From Gemmatimonadota bacterium (GTDB lineage: Bacteria; Gemmatimonadota; Gemmatimonadetes; Longimicrobiales; Gaopeijiaceae), in NCBI GenBank assembly GCA_002718595.1, contig PBFD01000005.1, positions 83,944 through 133,919 of the forward strand: a stretch of 49,976 nt of DNA, read 5' to 3'. Under the pieces are notes generated by a model. It was not told the origin of the DNA and ran no database searches. It was given only the letters and a program-made list of their open reading frames with translations. Made by a program: the position numbers and the translations under genes. This document shows, in pieces, positions 43,543-49,976 of the stretch (its first letter is position 1; every line of letters begins with the position of its first letter).

Positions 43543-44376
43543 ATGAGTAATTTCGCCGAAGTGAAATTCAAGGGAACACGAAAAGAATATTTCACCTATG
43601 ACAAGCTAAAAATCAAGAATGGTTTACAGGTAGTGGTCCAGTTAGAGGACGGCCAAGACTACGGAGAAGTAACAGCGATAGGTGAGATCGCTGAAAGAAA
43701 GTGCGGGTCATCAAGCGGTTGTGCCACACCTTTGCCCAAAAATTCCATCCTAAGAATTGCTCGTGCAAGTGACAAACTCAAAACAAAAACACTCAGACAA
43801 GATGAAGAAAGGGTTCGTAAAGAGACACGAAGACTAGTAAAGAAACACGAATTGGAAATGAAGATTGCCGAAGCCGAGTGGAGATTCGATAAAAAAAAAT
43901 TGGCGATCTATTTCACCGCTGATCAAAGAGTGGATTTCCGTAAATTAGTTCGTGAATTAGCAAAGACTTTTAGGACCCTTATTGAACTAAAACAAATCGG
44001 AGTGCGAGATGAAGCTGCACTTCTCGGAGGCGTAGGACGTTGTGGAAGGGAATTGTGTTGCTCCACATGGCTACCAGAACTGAAGCCAGTAAGCTTGAAA
44101 CTAGCAAAAGATCAATCTTTAAGCCTTAATCCATCGCAAATATCAGGTTGCTGTGGGCGTCTGATGTGTTGTCTGATCTACGAGCACAAAACATATGTGG
44201 ACGCAAGACGTAGGTTCCCAAGAGAGGGAAAAACACTTCAAACAGCTATTGGTAAAGAATTGGTGCGATCAGTAGATATACTAGCCGAAACGGTGACACT
44301 CACTTCCAAAGACGGACAAAAGCGAACCGTGTTACTGAACGACCTAGAACTTGAGAATGCCAGGCGTTCGAAATGA
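43543..44376 (+). CDS. PSP1 C-terminal domain protein (RicT/YaaT-like)
   Basis: A 277-aa protein of the PSP1 family. The cysteine-rich core GGVGRCGRELCCSTWLPEL and ISGCCGRLMCCLIYE is diagnostic and, in Bacillus RicT, belongs to a Fe-S-bearing complex affecting RNA processing and development; in other phyla its job is unknown. A basic helical stretch (residues 65-110) precedes the core. ATG 43543 gives MSNFAEVKFKG; the frame is open upstream into accA. Its TGA overlaps the metG ATG by 4 nt, so the two are translationally coupled. Confidence 0.93.
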   Translation: MSNFAEVKFKGTRKEYFTYDKLKIKNGLQVVVQLEDGQDYGEVTAIGEIAERKCGSSSGCATPLPKNSILRIARASDKLKTKTLRQDEERVRKETRRLVKKHELEMKIAEAEWRFDKKKLAIYFTADQRVDFRKLVRELAKTFRTLIELKQIGVRDEAALLGGVGRCGRELCCSTWLPELKPVSLKLAKDQSLSLNPSQISGCCGRLMCCLIYEHKTYVDARRRFPREGKTLQTAIGKELVRSVDILAETVTLTSKDGQKRTVLLNDLELENARRSK

Positions 44377-45884
44377 AACCCTACTATCTGACTACTCCAA
44401 TTTACTATGCTTCTGGAGAACCACACATTGGCCATGCCTATACAACCATACTGACCGATACATTGGCACGCTATGGTCGGCAAACTGGTACTGATGTCAC
44501 ATTCCTTACTGGTACCGATGAACATGGGCAAAAAATGAAGGAAGCTGCTGCTGACAAAAAGACGAGTCCCAAAGAGTTGGCTGACAAAATGGCTGAAGGC
44601 TTCAAGAAAGCATGGATAGATTTAGACATTTCATTCGATCGATTCATACGCACTACCGATCAAGCCCATGTTGACCTTGTTCAAGATATTTTGATTCGAC
44701 TCTGGGAAAACAAGGAGATTTATTCAGATATATACAGTGGTTGGTATTGTATCCATGAGGAGAGATACTGGACCTCCAGGGAGGTGGGAGGACAGCAACT
44801 CTGTCCGGACTGTAAGAGACCGGTCGAATACGTTGAGGAGACAAATTACTTTTTTCGAATGGGGAAATACCAGGAACGACTGCTTAGCCACATAAACAAG
44901 AACCCTAATTGGATTATTCCTAAAACACGTAGGAACGAAGTCTTAGGATTCCTGAATAAACCACTCGAAGATCTATCTATATCTAGACCAAAAAAGCGTC
45001 TGGACTGGGGAATTACATTGCCATTCGACGAATCTCACGTTTGTTATGTTTGGGTAGATGCTCTATTCAGTTACGTAACAGGTTCAAGCTTTCCTAGCGA
45101 ATCGACTAAAGGCCCAGAATATAATTGCTGGCCAGCGGATCTTCAGGTGGTCGGAAAAGATATATTAACTACTCATTCGGTGTATTGGCCCACTTTGTTA
45201 ATGGCGAGCAATCTCCCTCTTCCTAAAAAGATCTTAGCCCACGGGTGGTGGCTCAGTGAAGATGCCAAGATGTCGAAATCAATGGGCAATGTCATAGACC
45301 CTCTACAGTTGAAAGAACAATTCGGAACAGATGCTGTTCGCTGGTACCTATTGAGAGATATGCCGACAGGCTCAGACGCCACCTTCACTAAAGAAAGGTT
45401 TAATACTAGGTACGAAGAACTGGCCAATGTGCTAGGCAACCTAGCTAGCAGAACAATATCTATGATCGCTAAATACAAGCTCGGAGTACTTCCCAGTAAA
45501 ACGGAGACTGACCTAAAAGAAGAACTCAAAGAAACACTACATAAATTCAAACAGCATATGGAAGAACTTCAGGTGCATTCTGCCTTAGATGTGGCAATGG
45601 ACCTAGCAAGAAAAGCTAATGCCTATATCGATCAGAAAGAACCCTGGGCGCTGGCTAGAGACACAGCACAAGTACAATCTTTGGACACCACCCTAGCCAC
45701 GCTACACAGAATACTGACACTATTGACAATCTTGCTTTTCCCTGTGATGCCCGAGAAAATGAGTGAGCTAGCTAGGCGTCTTGGACTAAGTACAGTGCCT
45801 ACGCTTAATAACTTCGACGTGATACTGTCTGAGAGATCAAAGGTAGAAGAAGGAAGTCCACTTTTTCCGAAAGATATTCTTTGA
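44373..45884 (+). CDS. metG: Methionyl-tRNA synthetase
   Basis: A class I synthetase charging tRNA-Met. The nucleotide-binding HIGH motif is at 18-21 and KMSKS at 299-303. The connective peptide has a reduced zinc knuckle, with CIHEERYW and LCPDCK, as in the short bacterial form. The anticodon-binding region follows with VRWYLLRDMPTGSDATF and the helical C-terminus. At 503 aa it lacks the extra C-terminal tRNA-binding EMAP-like domain found in longer enzymes. It overlaps the PSP1 gene by ATGA. Confidence 0.97.
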   Translation: MKPYYLTTPIYYASGEPHIGHAYTTILTDTLARYGRQTGTDVTFLTGTDEHGQKMKEAAADKKTSPKELADKMAEGFKKAWIDLDISFDRFIRTTDQAHVDLVQDILIRLWENKEIYSDIYSGWYCIHEERYWTSREVGGQQLCPDCKRPVEYVEETNYFFRMGKYQERLLSHINKNPNWIIPKTRRNEVLGFLNKPLEDLSISRPKKRLDWGITLPFDESHVCYVWVDALFSYVTGSSFPSESTKGPEYNCWPADLQVVGKDILTTHSVYWPTLLMASNLPLPKKILAHGWWLSEDAKMSKSMGNVIDPLQLKEQFGTDAVRWYLLRDMPTGSDATFTKERFNTRYEELANVLGNLASRTISMIAKYKLGVLPSKTETDLKEELKETLHKFKQHMEELQVHSALDVAMDLARKANAYIDQKEPWALARDTAQVQSLDTTLATLHRILTLLTILLFPVMPEKMSELARRLGLSTVPTLNNFDVILSERSKVEEGSPLFPKDIL

Positions 45885-45915
45885 TACCCAACACTTCCCA
45901 GAGATACCCTAGATA

Positions 45916-45930
45916 ACCTAGATTAGGTTA
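45916..45930. repeat. Short inverted repeat after metG
   Basis: AACCTA at 45916-45921 and TAGGTT at 45925-45930 form a 6-bp stem around a 3-nt loop, 31 bp past the metG stop. There is no T-tract, so it may be a weak terminator or processing hairpin. Confidence 0.3.
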
Positions 45931-45950
45931 GATATGATAAGTTGATTTCG

Positions 45951-45978
45951 GTGACCTTGATTCTCACTATGGTCACCC
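45951..45978. promoter_or_regulatory. Inverted repeat before the coiled-coil lipoprotein gene
   Basis: GGTGACC at 45951-45957 is inverted as GGTCACC at 45972-45978 with 14 nt between. It ends 25 bp before the ATG at 46004, close to a binding site (GGAG near 45993). It could be an operator or a hairpin that delays initiation. Confidence 0.4.
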
Positions 45979-46003
45979 TGGAAAGAAAAAAACGGAGTCG
46001 GAC

Positions 46004-46774
46004 ATGAGAAGAGGTAACCTTTTGCATACAGCTTTGCTGGCTGTACTGGTTTCGGCATGTGGCCCTACCCCAGTTGTAATCACAGCCGAATTGAGCGAAG
46101 AAAGTGCAACAGAAGGCACAGTGGTAACATCACTTGGCGATCTTGAAATTCGTCTATTTCCTTTTGACCGTGACGCAATCTTCGATTCGTTAACGGCCTC
46201 GGCTCCTCGCCCTGAACCTCCGATCCCCGACTCGGTTCTCGAGGCAGTCAATGAAGTAGCTGCAGCGCAAGAAGAATGGCGCAATGCAGAAGCTAGGTGG
46301 GGGGTTCTTCGGGATACACTTCAAGCTCTAGGCACAGCTCTAGAAGGATTGAGTAGAGGGCAGGCACAGTATCGGTTGCTCTTCAATGACTTCCAGGACC
46401 TGGAAGCCGAATACAATCGTCTAGACAGGGCAAATGCAGCAGCCTTTAACAGGTTTGACGACTTACAGAAAGCTTCGATAGTTGCAGAACAAGAAATCAC
46501 ACTGCTACGAGAAGAATGGGCAGACGAAGCTTTTGCTGATGTAAACCAAATTATGATGATGCAAACGAGGGAATCTGGGCTAGAGATACTCTACGATACC
46601 ACTGATGCAAGTGGAGTTGCTACTCTTGAGGTTAAAGATGGGGCTTATTGGGTGGTTGCTACCTACGAAAAACCCTACTCGGAACTCTATTGGAATTATC
46701 CGGTCATGATTGAAGGAGAAATGGAACCGATTCGGTTGACCACTGAAAACGCTACTGAAAGGCCTAAATTCTAG
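46004..46774 (+). CDS. Predicted coiled-coil lipoprotein of unknown function
   Basis: A 256-aa protein with a signal ending in the lipobox LVSAC (C19), so probably lipid-anchored. After a short beta-like segment (residues 25-50) there is a long helical stretch, about 80-175, rich in alanine, glutamate and glutamine with heptad-like spacing (EVAAAQEEWRNAEARW, then QAQYRLLFNDFQDLEAEYN), a likely coiled coil. The C-terminus, from LEILYDTTDASGVATLEV, resembles a carboxypeptidase-regulatory-like beta sandwich. I do not recognise the family. It follows metG by 119 bp with its own inverted repeat, and a good hairpin lies after it, so it is probably transcribed singly. Confidence 0.72.
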   Translation: MRRGNLLHTALLAVLVSACGPTPVVITAELSEESATEGTVVTSLGDLEIRLFPFDRDAIFDSLTASAPRPEPPIPDSVLEAVNEVAAAQEEWRNAEARWGVLRDTLQALGTALEGLSRGQAQYRLLFNDFQDLEAEYNRLDRANAAAFNRFDDLQKASIVAEQEITLLREEWADEAFADVNQIMMMQTRESGLEILYDTTDASGVATLEVKDGAYWVVATYEKPYSELYWNYPVMIEGEMEPIRLTTENATERPKF

Positions 46775-46805
46775 GGTAATCCCTTTCAGTGATTTTGGAG
46801 GACAG

Positions 46806-46845
46806 AAGGGCTCCAGGAACTCTACGATCGATTCCTTGAGCCCTT
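46806..46845 (+). terminator. Probable intrinsic terminator after the lipoprotein gene
   Basis: AAGGGCTC at 46806-46813 pairs with GAGCCCTT at 46838-46845; a further GGA/TCC pairing inside extends the stem. The second arm runs directly into TTTT. It is the clearest terminator-like hairpin in the window and ends where the next reading frame could begin. Confidence 0.6.
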
Positions 46846-47526
46846 TTGCATCCCTATAGGGAGATCCCAATCACCACAGCAAACCAGCACAAAGTCAAAC
46901 GCGACAATGTCACCAGAGCTATCTGGGGGATCATCCCCTGTTGTGGAAAATCCCGTCGTATGGGTACATCCAAACCAATGCTCAGAATTGGAAATCAAAC
47001 GTTCTTAGAACACGCCATCTTTACCCTTAAGAGGGGAGGATGTGAAAGGGTTTTAGTCTGCTTACCCGATAAACACGGCCCACTAGCGGCAAAAACATTA
47101 CAAGCAGGAGGCCACGTCATACAAAATACTGATCCAGAGAAAGGACCTATCTCATCCCTGCAAATAGGAATCAAACACTTGATGCCTGAAATTGAAAGGG
47201 TTTTGTTTTGTCCAGTTGATTACCCTTTAATTAAGGTTAAAACTGTCCAGAAATTGGTTGATCATTTTCAAAAAACCGATGCACCTCTAACTTTTCCAGT
47301 TTACAAGAATGAAAGAGGCCACCCTGTCATCTTCCACAGAAAGCTTTTTGGAAAACTCCTTGAAGATGACCTTCCTGAAGGAGCTCGCACAGTCGTTCTA
47401 GAAAATCTCTCCCATGCACACCCAGTAAACACAGAAGATAATGGTGTTGTGATAGACATTGATGATATGGCCACCTATCGGCAACATTTTCCTGATGAGT
47501 ATCGCAATCGTTTTAGTGCCAGATGA
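46846..47526 (+). CDS. MobA/MocA-like nucleotidyltransferase
   Basis: A nucleotidyltransferase of the MobA/MocA group, which attaches GMP or CMP to molybdopterin. The N-terminal nucleotide loop reads IPCCGKSRRMGTSKPML, in place of the usual LAAGxSxRMG-type sequence, and FCPVDYPLI supplies the metal-binding aspartate. The C-terminal DIDDMATYRQHF is usual for the family. There is no ATG before the core: the only NTG start is TTG 46846, at the foot of the preceding hairpin; an ATC at 46870 with AGGGAG 6 nt before it is a possible rare start. The TGA overlaps the next gene by 4 nt. It is grouped with XdhC-like genes, as expected for cofactor maturation. Confidence 0.8.
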   Translation: MHPYREIPITTANQHKVKRDNVTRAIWGIIPCCGKSRRMGTSKPMLRIGNQTFLEHAIFTLKRGGCERVLVCLPDKHGPLAAKTLQAGGHVIQNTDPEKGPISSLQIGIKHLMPEIERVLFCPVDYPLIKVKTVQKLVDHFQKTDAPLTFPVYKNERGHPVIFHRKLFGKLLEDDLPEGARTVVLENLSHAHPVNTEDNGVVIDIDDMATYRQHFPDEYRNRFSAR

Positions 47527-48371
47527 TCTGCCAGAACAGGGCACCCTTGAGTGCCGAAGAAGCTACTAAAGAAGTTATTCTGGCGAGGCAACGTCAGGAA
47601 GCAATCGCACTAGTCCTCCTCACTAGTGGACCCAGTAAAACTCTAGGTCAAAGAATTGCAGTTAAAAGATCGCAGGATGGCACGCTGAGCGTAACAGGCT
47701 CATTTGAGGAAAAGGAAATTAACGATAGGGCAATATCCCTAGCAGAATCCTCACTTGGTTCAAGACGCTCTGAAGATCTACAAAAAAGTGAAGTGACCAC
47801 AGCTTCAGGACAAACTTACACACTATTTGTCGAAACATACCGCCCCAAACCCGAATTGATCATTGTTGGGGCTGGGCACATAGCCCAACCCTTATGTTCG
47901 ACAGGCATCCTGTTGGGATTTAAAGTCACCATAATTGACGATAGAAAGGAATTCGTCACTGAAGCCCGTTTCCCAGATGCCCATCGATTGATAGAAGTGG
48001 ATTTCAACGACCCGTTTAAGGATATATCGATTAGTCTCAATAGTTATTTTGTTCTCGTTACTAGAGGACATAAATACGATTTTGAATGTCTTCGGTTCCT
48101 CCTAAAAAATGATATCGAAGCTGGTTACATAGGCATGATCGGAAGTAGGCGTCGTATAAGGGCAGCTTTCATCCAACTAGTAAACGATCAGATTGATCCA
48201 AAACGAATTTCCCAGATTAGAGCACCCCTAGGACTGGATTTAGGAGCAGAGACGCCAGCAGAAATCGCGATAGCCATAGCAGCAGAACTTGTCTTGCTAT
48301 CTAGAAAAGGGGATGGTACTCCTTTAAGCGAAAAAGAAAATATTTTCAATCGATTTTTTGACCACAAATAG
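47523..48371 (+). CDS. XdhC-family protein, Rossmann-domain part
   Basis: XdhC/CoxI proteins bind molybdenum cofactor and load it into xanthine dehydrogenase-like enzymes. This 282-aa protein has a poorly conserved N-terminal region, then PELIIVGAGHIAQPL (Rossmann loop, from about residue 111), DDRKEFVTEARFPDAHR, VLVTRGHKYDFECLRFLL and GYIGMIGSRRRIRAAF, all diagnostic. GLDLGAETPAEIAIAIAAEL closes the family signature. The classical N-terminal XdhC domain is not at its front but is encoded separately in the next gene. It overlaps the MobA-like gene by ATGA. No molybdenum hydroxylase gene is seen in the window. Confidence 0.9.
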   Translation: MICQNRAPLSAEEATKEVILARQRQEAIALVLLTSGPSKTLGQRIAVKRSQDGTLSVTGSFEEKEINDRAISLAESSLGSRRSEDLQKSEVTTASGQTYTLFVETYRPKPELIIVGAGHIAQPLCSTGILLGFKVTIIDDRKEFVTEARFPDAHRLIEVDFNDPFKDISISLNSYFVLVTRGHKYDFECLRFLLKNDIEAGYIGMIGSRRRIRAAFIQLVNDQIDPKRISQIRAPLGLDLGAETPAEIAIAIAAELVLLSRKGDGTPLSEKENIFNRFFDHK

Positions 48372-48380
48372 GATTATCTC

Positions 48381-48719
48381 GTGAAGCACAAAGATCAAGA
48401 TCTCCATCAAGAAATACTAAATAAAACGGAAGAAGGAAGAACTGTAGCATTGGCTACAGTGGTAGCTACCAAAGGTTCAGTCCCTCGAAAAACTGGAGCG
48501 AAAATGTTGGTAGATCCTGGACATGAATTAGTTGGCACGGTAGGGGGAGGTTGTGGAGAAGGCGAAGTAATCGAAATAGCACATCAGGTCATTGAATCAG
48601 GAAAACCTCAGATGGTGCATGTCGATTTGACCGAGGACATTTTGTCCCTAAGCCCAGCAGTTTGTGGGGGTACAATGGAAGTATTTGTAGAGGCAATCAA
48701 ACGCCAAGATGTCGAATAA
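48381..48719 (+). CDS. XdhC/CoxI N-terminal domain protein (separate small gene)
   Basis: A 112-aa protein that is just the XdhC/CoxI N-terminal domain: ALATVVATKGSVPRKTGAKMLV, then GTVGGGCGEGEVIEIA with its conserved cysteine and SPAVCGGTMEVFVE. In single-chain XdhC this domain precedes the Rossmann part; here it follows it as a separate gene 9 bp later. The start is GTG 48381, with AGGA 7 nt upstream. It probably works with the 47523-48371 protein. Its end overlaps the DUF402 gene by 11 nt. Confidence 0.88.
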   Translation: MKHKDQDLHQEILNKTEEGRTVALATVVATKGSVPRKTGAKMLVDPGHELVGTVGGGCGEGEVIEIAHQVIESGKPQMVHVDLTEDILSLSPAVCGGTMEVFVEAIKRQDVE

Positions 48720-49251
48720 ACATCACCTACCACTCATTCATCTTCATTATCATAGGCCCCCCGATCGAGAACAAATCTACCAACAATATCTGATCGCTGA
48801 GGAAGCAGAAGCACACGTAACATTATCCACTGATTTAACGATAGACACACCCGCCAGGATAAAAGGTGAAACAGTTTTGGAAGTAGGATCCAAGATCATA
48901 TGGTTCACCTTTCCAAACACTTGGCACGACATAGGGCTATTCCACAAATCTGACGGAACATTCACGGGGATCTATGCTAATATTATCACACCCCTCAAAC
49001 AACTATCACCGTTTGTTTGGGAAACAACGGATCTGTTCTTGGATGTCTGGATCAATTCGAGAAAGGAATTCTTTGTCCTTGATGAAGATGAGTTTACACT
49101 AGCAAAGAGGAATAAATGGATCTCTTCAACAATCGCAAGTAACGCAATCAGTGAATCGAAACGCTTGGCTGAAGGATACCTAGACGGAACGTGGCCTCCA
49201 CCTTTTATATTCGAGTGGAACCTAGCACGTGCACTTCAGCTACTAAAGTGA
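48709..49251 (+). CDS. DUF402 (FomD/Ntdp-like) domain protein
   Basis: A 180-aa protein of DUF402, whose characterised members (FomD, Ntdp) hydrolyse nucleoside di- or triphosphates or nucleotide-linked compounds with divalent metal. Family features are VLEVGSKIIWFTFPNTWHDIG, GIYANIITPL, TTDLFLDVWIN and the acidic VLDEDEFTLAKRN. It starts inside the preceding XdhC-domain gene (11-nt overlap) with no strong binding site, so it likely depends on coupling. Its place with MobA-like and XdhC genes hints at a nucleotide-linked cofactor role; this is inference. Confidence 0.88.
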   Translation: MSNKHHLPLIHLHYHRPPDREQIYQQYLIAEEAEAHVTLSTDLTIDTPARIKGETVLEVGSKIIWFTFPNTWHDIGLFHKSDGTFTGIYANIITPLKQLSPFVWETTDLFLDVWINSRKEFFVLDEDEFTLAKRNKWISSTIASNAISESKRLAEGYLDGTWPPPFIFEWNLARALQLLK

Positions 49252-49279
49252 TAGACATCTAAAAAATTAAAGTTTCCCT

Positions 49280-49976
49280 CTACTCCAATCCTTCATCCTC
49301 AGCCATCAACCTATCAATTGTTTCCGCTATTGCAGAAAATTCATTCCATCTGCTGACTCTGACAGCTGGACTGCTACCTCGATTCACTAGGATGCTGGGT
49401 GTTCCCATTATCCCCAATTCTATACCCAACCGCAAATTAGCGCTTACTACATCAGCATATTGTTCACTGGCTAAACAGGAAGCAAAATCATCCACATCTA
49501 GACCGATTTCATCTGCGATACTTTCAAAAGCACCCATGGGAGGAGACCCGCTGACAGCCCATGCCGACTGCCTGGCAAACAACCGGTTGTGAAAGTTCCA
49601 ATATGAATCCCTGTTTTGGTCTAGCGCACACCTGGCCGCCCTGTGTGCTAAGAATGAGTGGTTATGCCTTGGATAATCATAGAAAACGAAACGAGCAATA
49701 CCCGATTCAACATACTGCATATCGATCTGTGGCTTTATAAGAGATGCAAAGTCCTGACAGGCGGGACACTGGTAGTCTCCAAACTCCATAATAGTGATAG
49801 GGGCATCAGGATCACCAAGTTCGATCCCTTTTGCCATCTCGACAAAAGCCTCAATTCCTCCTAGCTCTTCCATCTCCCCTGTGATGATGCTCTCTGTAGG
49901 TTGCAAGGCTGCAGAACTAGATCCCAATCCATTACCTGTCAGCATCCACATAGCACCAGCAACCATTAGCACCCCT
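49280..49976 (-). CDS. DsbA-like thioredoxin-fold protein, possibly cut by window edge
   Basis: A protein with a hydrophobic N-terminal segment (VAGAMWMLTG) that acts as a signal or anchor, and a DsbA-type thioredoxin domain. The redox motif is GDYQCPACQDF, and MGTPSILVNRG gives the cis-proline. Inserted helices carry RHNHSFLAHRAARCALDQ. It probably oxidises or isomerises disulfides in the periplasm, or serves a reductase pathway. The frame is open to the window end. A GTG at 49972 and an ATG at 49966 exist, but the true start may lie beyond, so treat it as 5'-partial. It is convergent with the DUF402 gene. Confidence 0.85.
   Translation of the reverse strand, partial: GVLMVAGAMWMLTGNGLGSSSAALQPTESIITGEMEELGGIEAFVEMAKGIELGDPDAPITIMEFGDYQCPACQDFASLIKPQIDMQYVESGIARFVFYDYPRHNHSFLAHRAARCALDQNRDSYWNFHNRLFARQSAWAVSGSPPMGAFESIADEIGLDVDDFASCLASEQYADVVSANLRLGIELGIMGTPSILVNRGSSPAVRVSRWNEFSAIAETIDRLMAEDEGLE

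Noticed and set aside
1-49976. tRNA, rRNA, CRISPR, IS or phage features
   Set aside because: No cloverleaf-like sequence, spaced direct repeats, transposase, integrase or terminal repeats were recognised by eye; a covariance-model scan could still find a small RNA.

Overview
The window is about 50 kb of dense bacterial chromosome with no rRNA, tRNA, CRISPR, insertion sequence or phage gene that I can see. By eye it is moderately AT-leaning. It carries housekeeping genes (dnaE, accA, a PSP1/RicT-like gene, metG, msrA, nfuA) among many exported or lipidated hydrolases: S9, M20 and M28 peptidases, amidohydrolases and amidases. The accA, PSP1, metG run and the wealth of signal-peptide S9 and amidohydrolase proteins suggest a Gram-negative heterotroph, most like a marine, lower-GC member of Gemmatimonadota or a neighbouring phylum. 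That placement is an inference from gene content, not a phylogeny.

Layout. 1-3249 (minus strand): the start of an M28 peptidase cut by the window edge, a Tat-exported class V aminotransferase-like protein and an amidohydrolase lipoprotein. 3518-9275 (plus): dnaE, then a two-gene unit of an Ldh_2-family dehydrogenase and an AstE/AspA-type deacylase. 9384-10064 (minus): an unrecognised protein. 10348-16700 (minus): a six-gene operon with nearly every junction overlapping, in transcription order D-2-hydroxyacid dehydrogenase, DUF819 membrane protein, SDR, a degenerate aminotransferase-like protein, an intact aminotransferase and a D-hydantoinase-type amidohydrolase. Facing away from it across a 126-bp gap are a 95-residue Tat-signal protein, an overlapping amidase and an S9 peptidase (16827-20704). 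This divergent cluster is the best candidate for an undescribed catabolic system, perhaps for a cyclic amide, N-carbamoyl or peptide-derived compound.

20750-27183 (plus): an FAD amine oxidase-like protein, a two-subunit DUF4212/SSF sodium symporter, then DUF1326, DUF2182 and an ABC exporter in close order. 27193-28594 (minus): SDR and msrA. 28790-32349 (plus): a second S9 peptidase paralogous to the first, and an exported M20 peptidase. 32407-36948 (minus): rhomboid protease, D-amino-acid dehydrogenase-like flavoprotein, ATP-grasp ligase, NfuA and a DUF4399 lipoprotein. 37150-42413 (plus): a CxxCH heme-type protein, an amidase lipoprotein, a DUF1028 protein and an MFS transporter. 42537-49251 (plus): accA, PSP1, metG, a coiled-coil lipoprotein, then a molybdenum-cofactor-type group (MobA/MocA-like transferase, XdhC split into two proteins, DUF402). 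The right edge holds a DsbA-like thioredoxin protein on the minus strand.

Together the genes describe a cell that digests peptides, amides and hydantoin-like compounds at or outside the inner membrane, imports products through symporters and MFS carriers, and processes amino and hydroxy acids of both configurations. Start sites were re-chosen from ribosome binding sites and family N-termini; alternatives are given.
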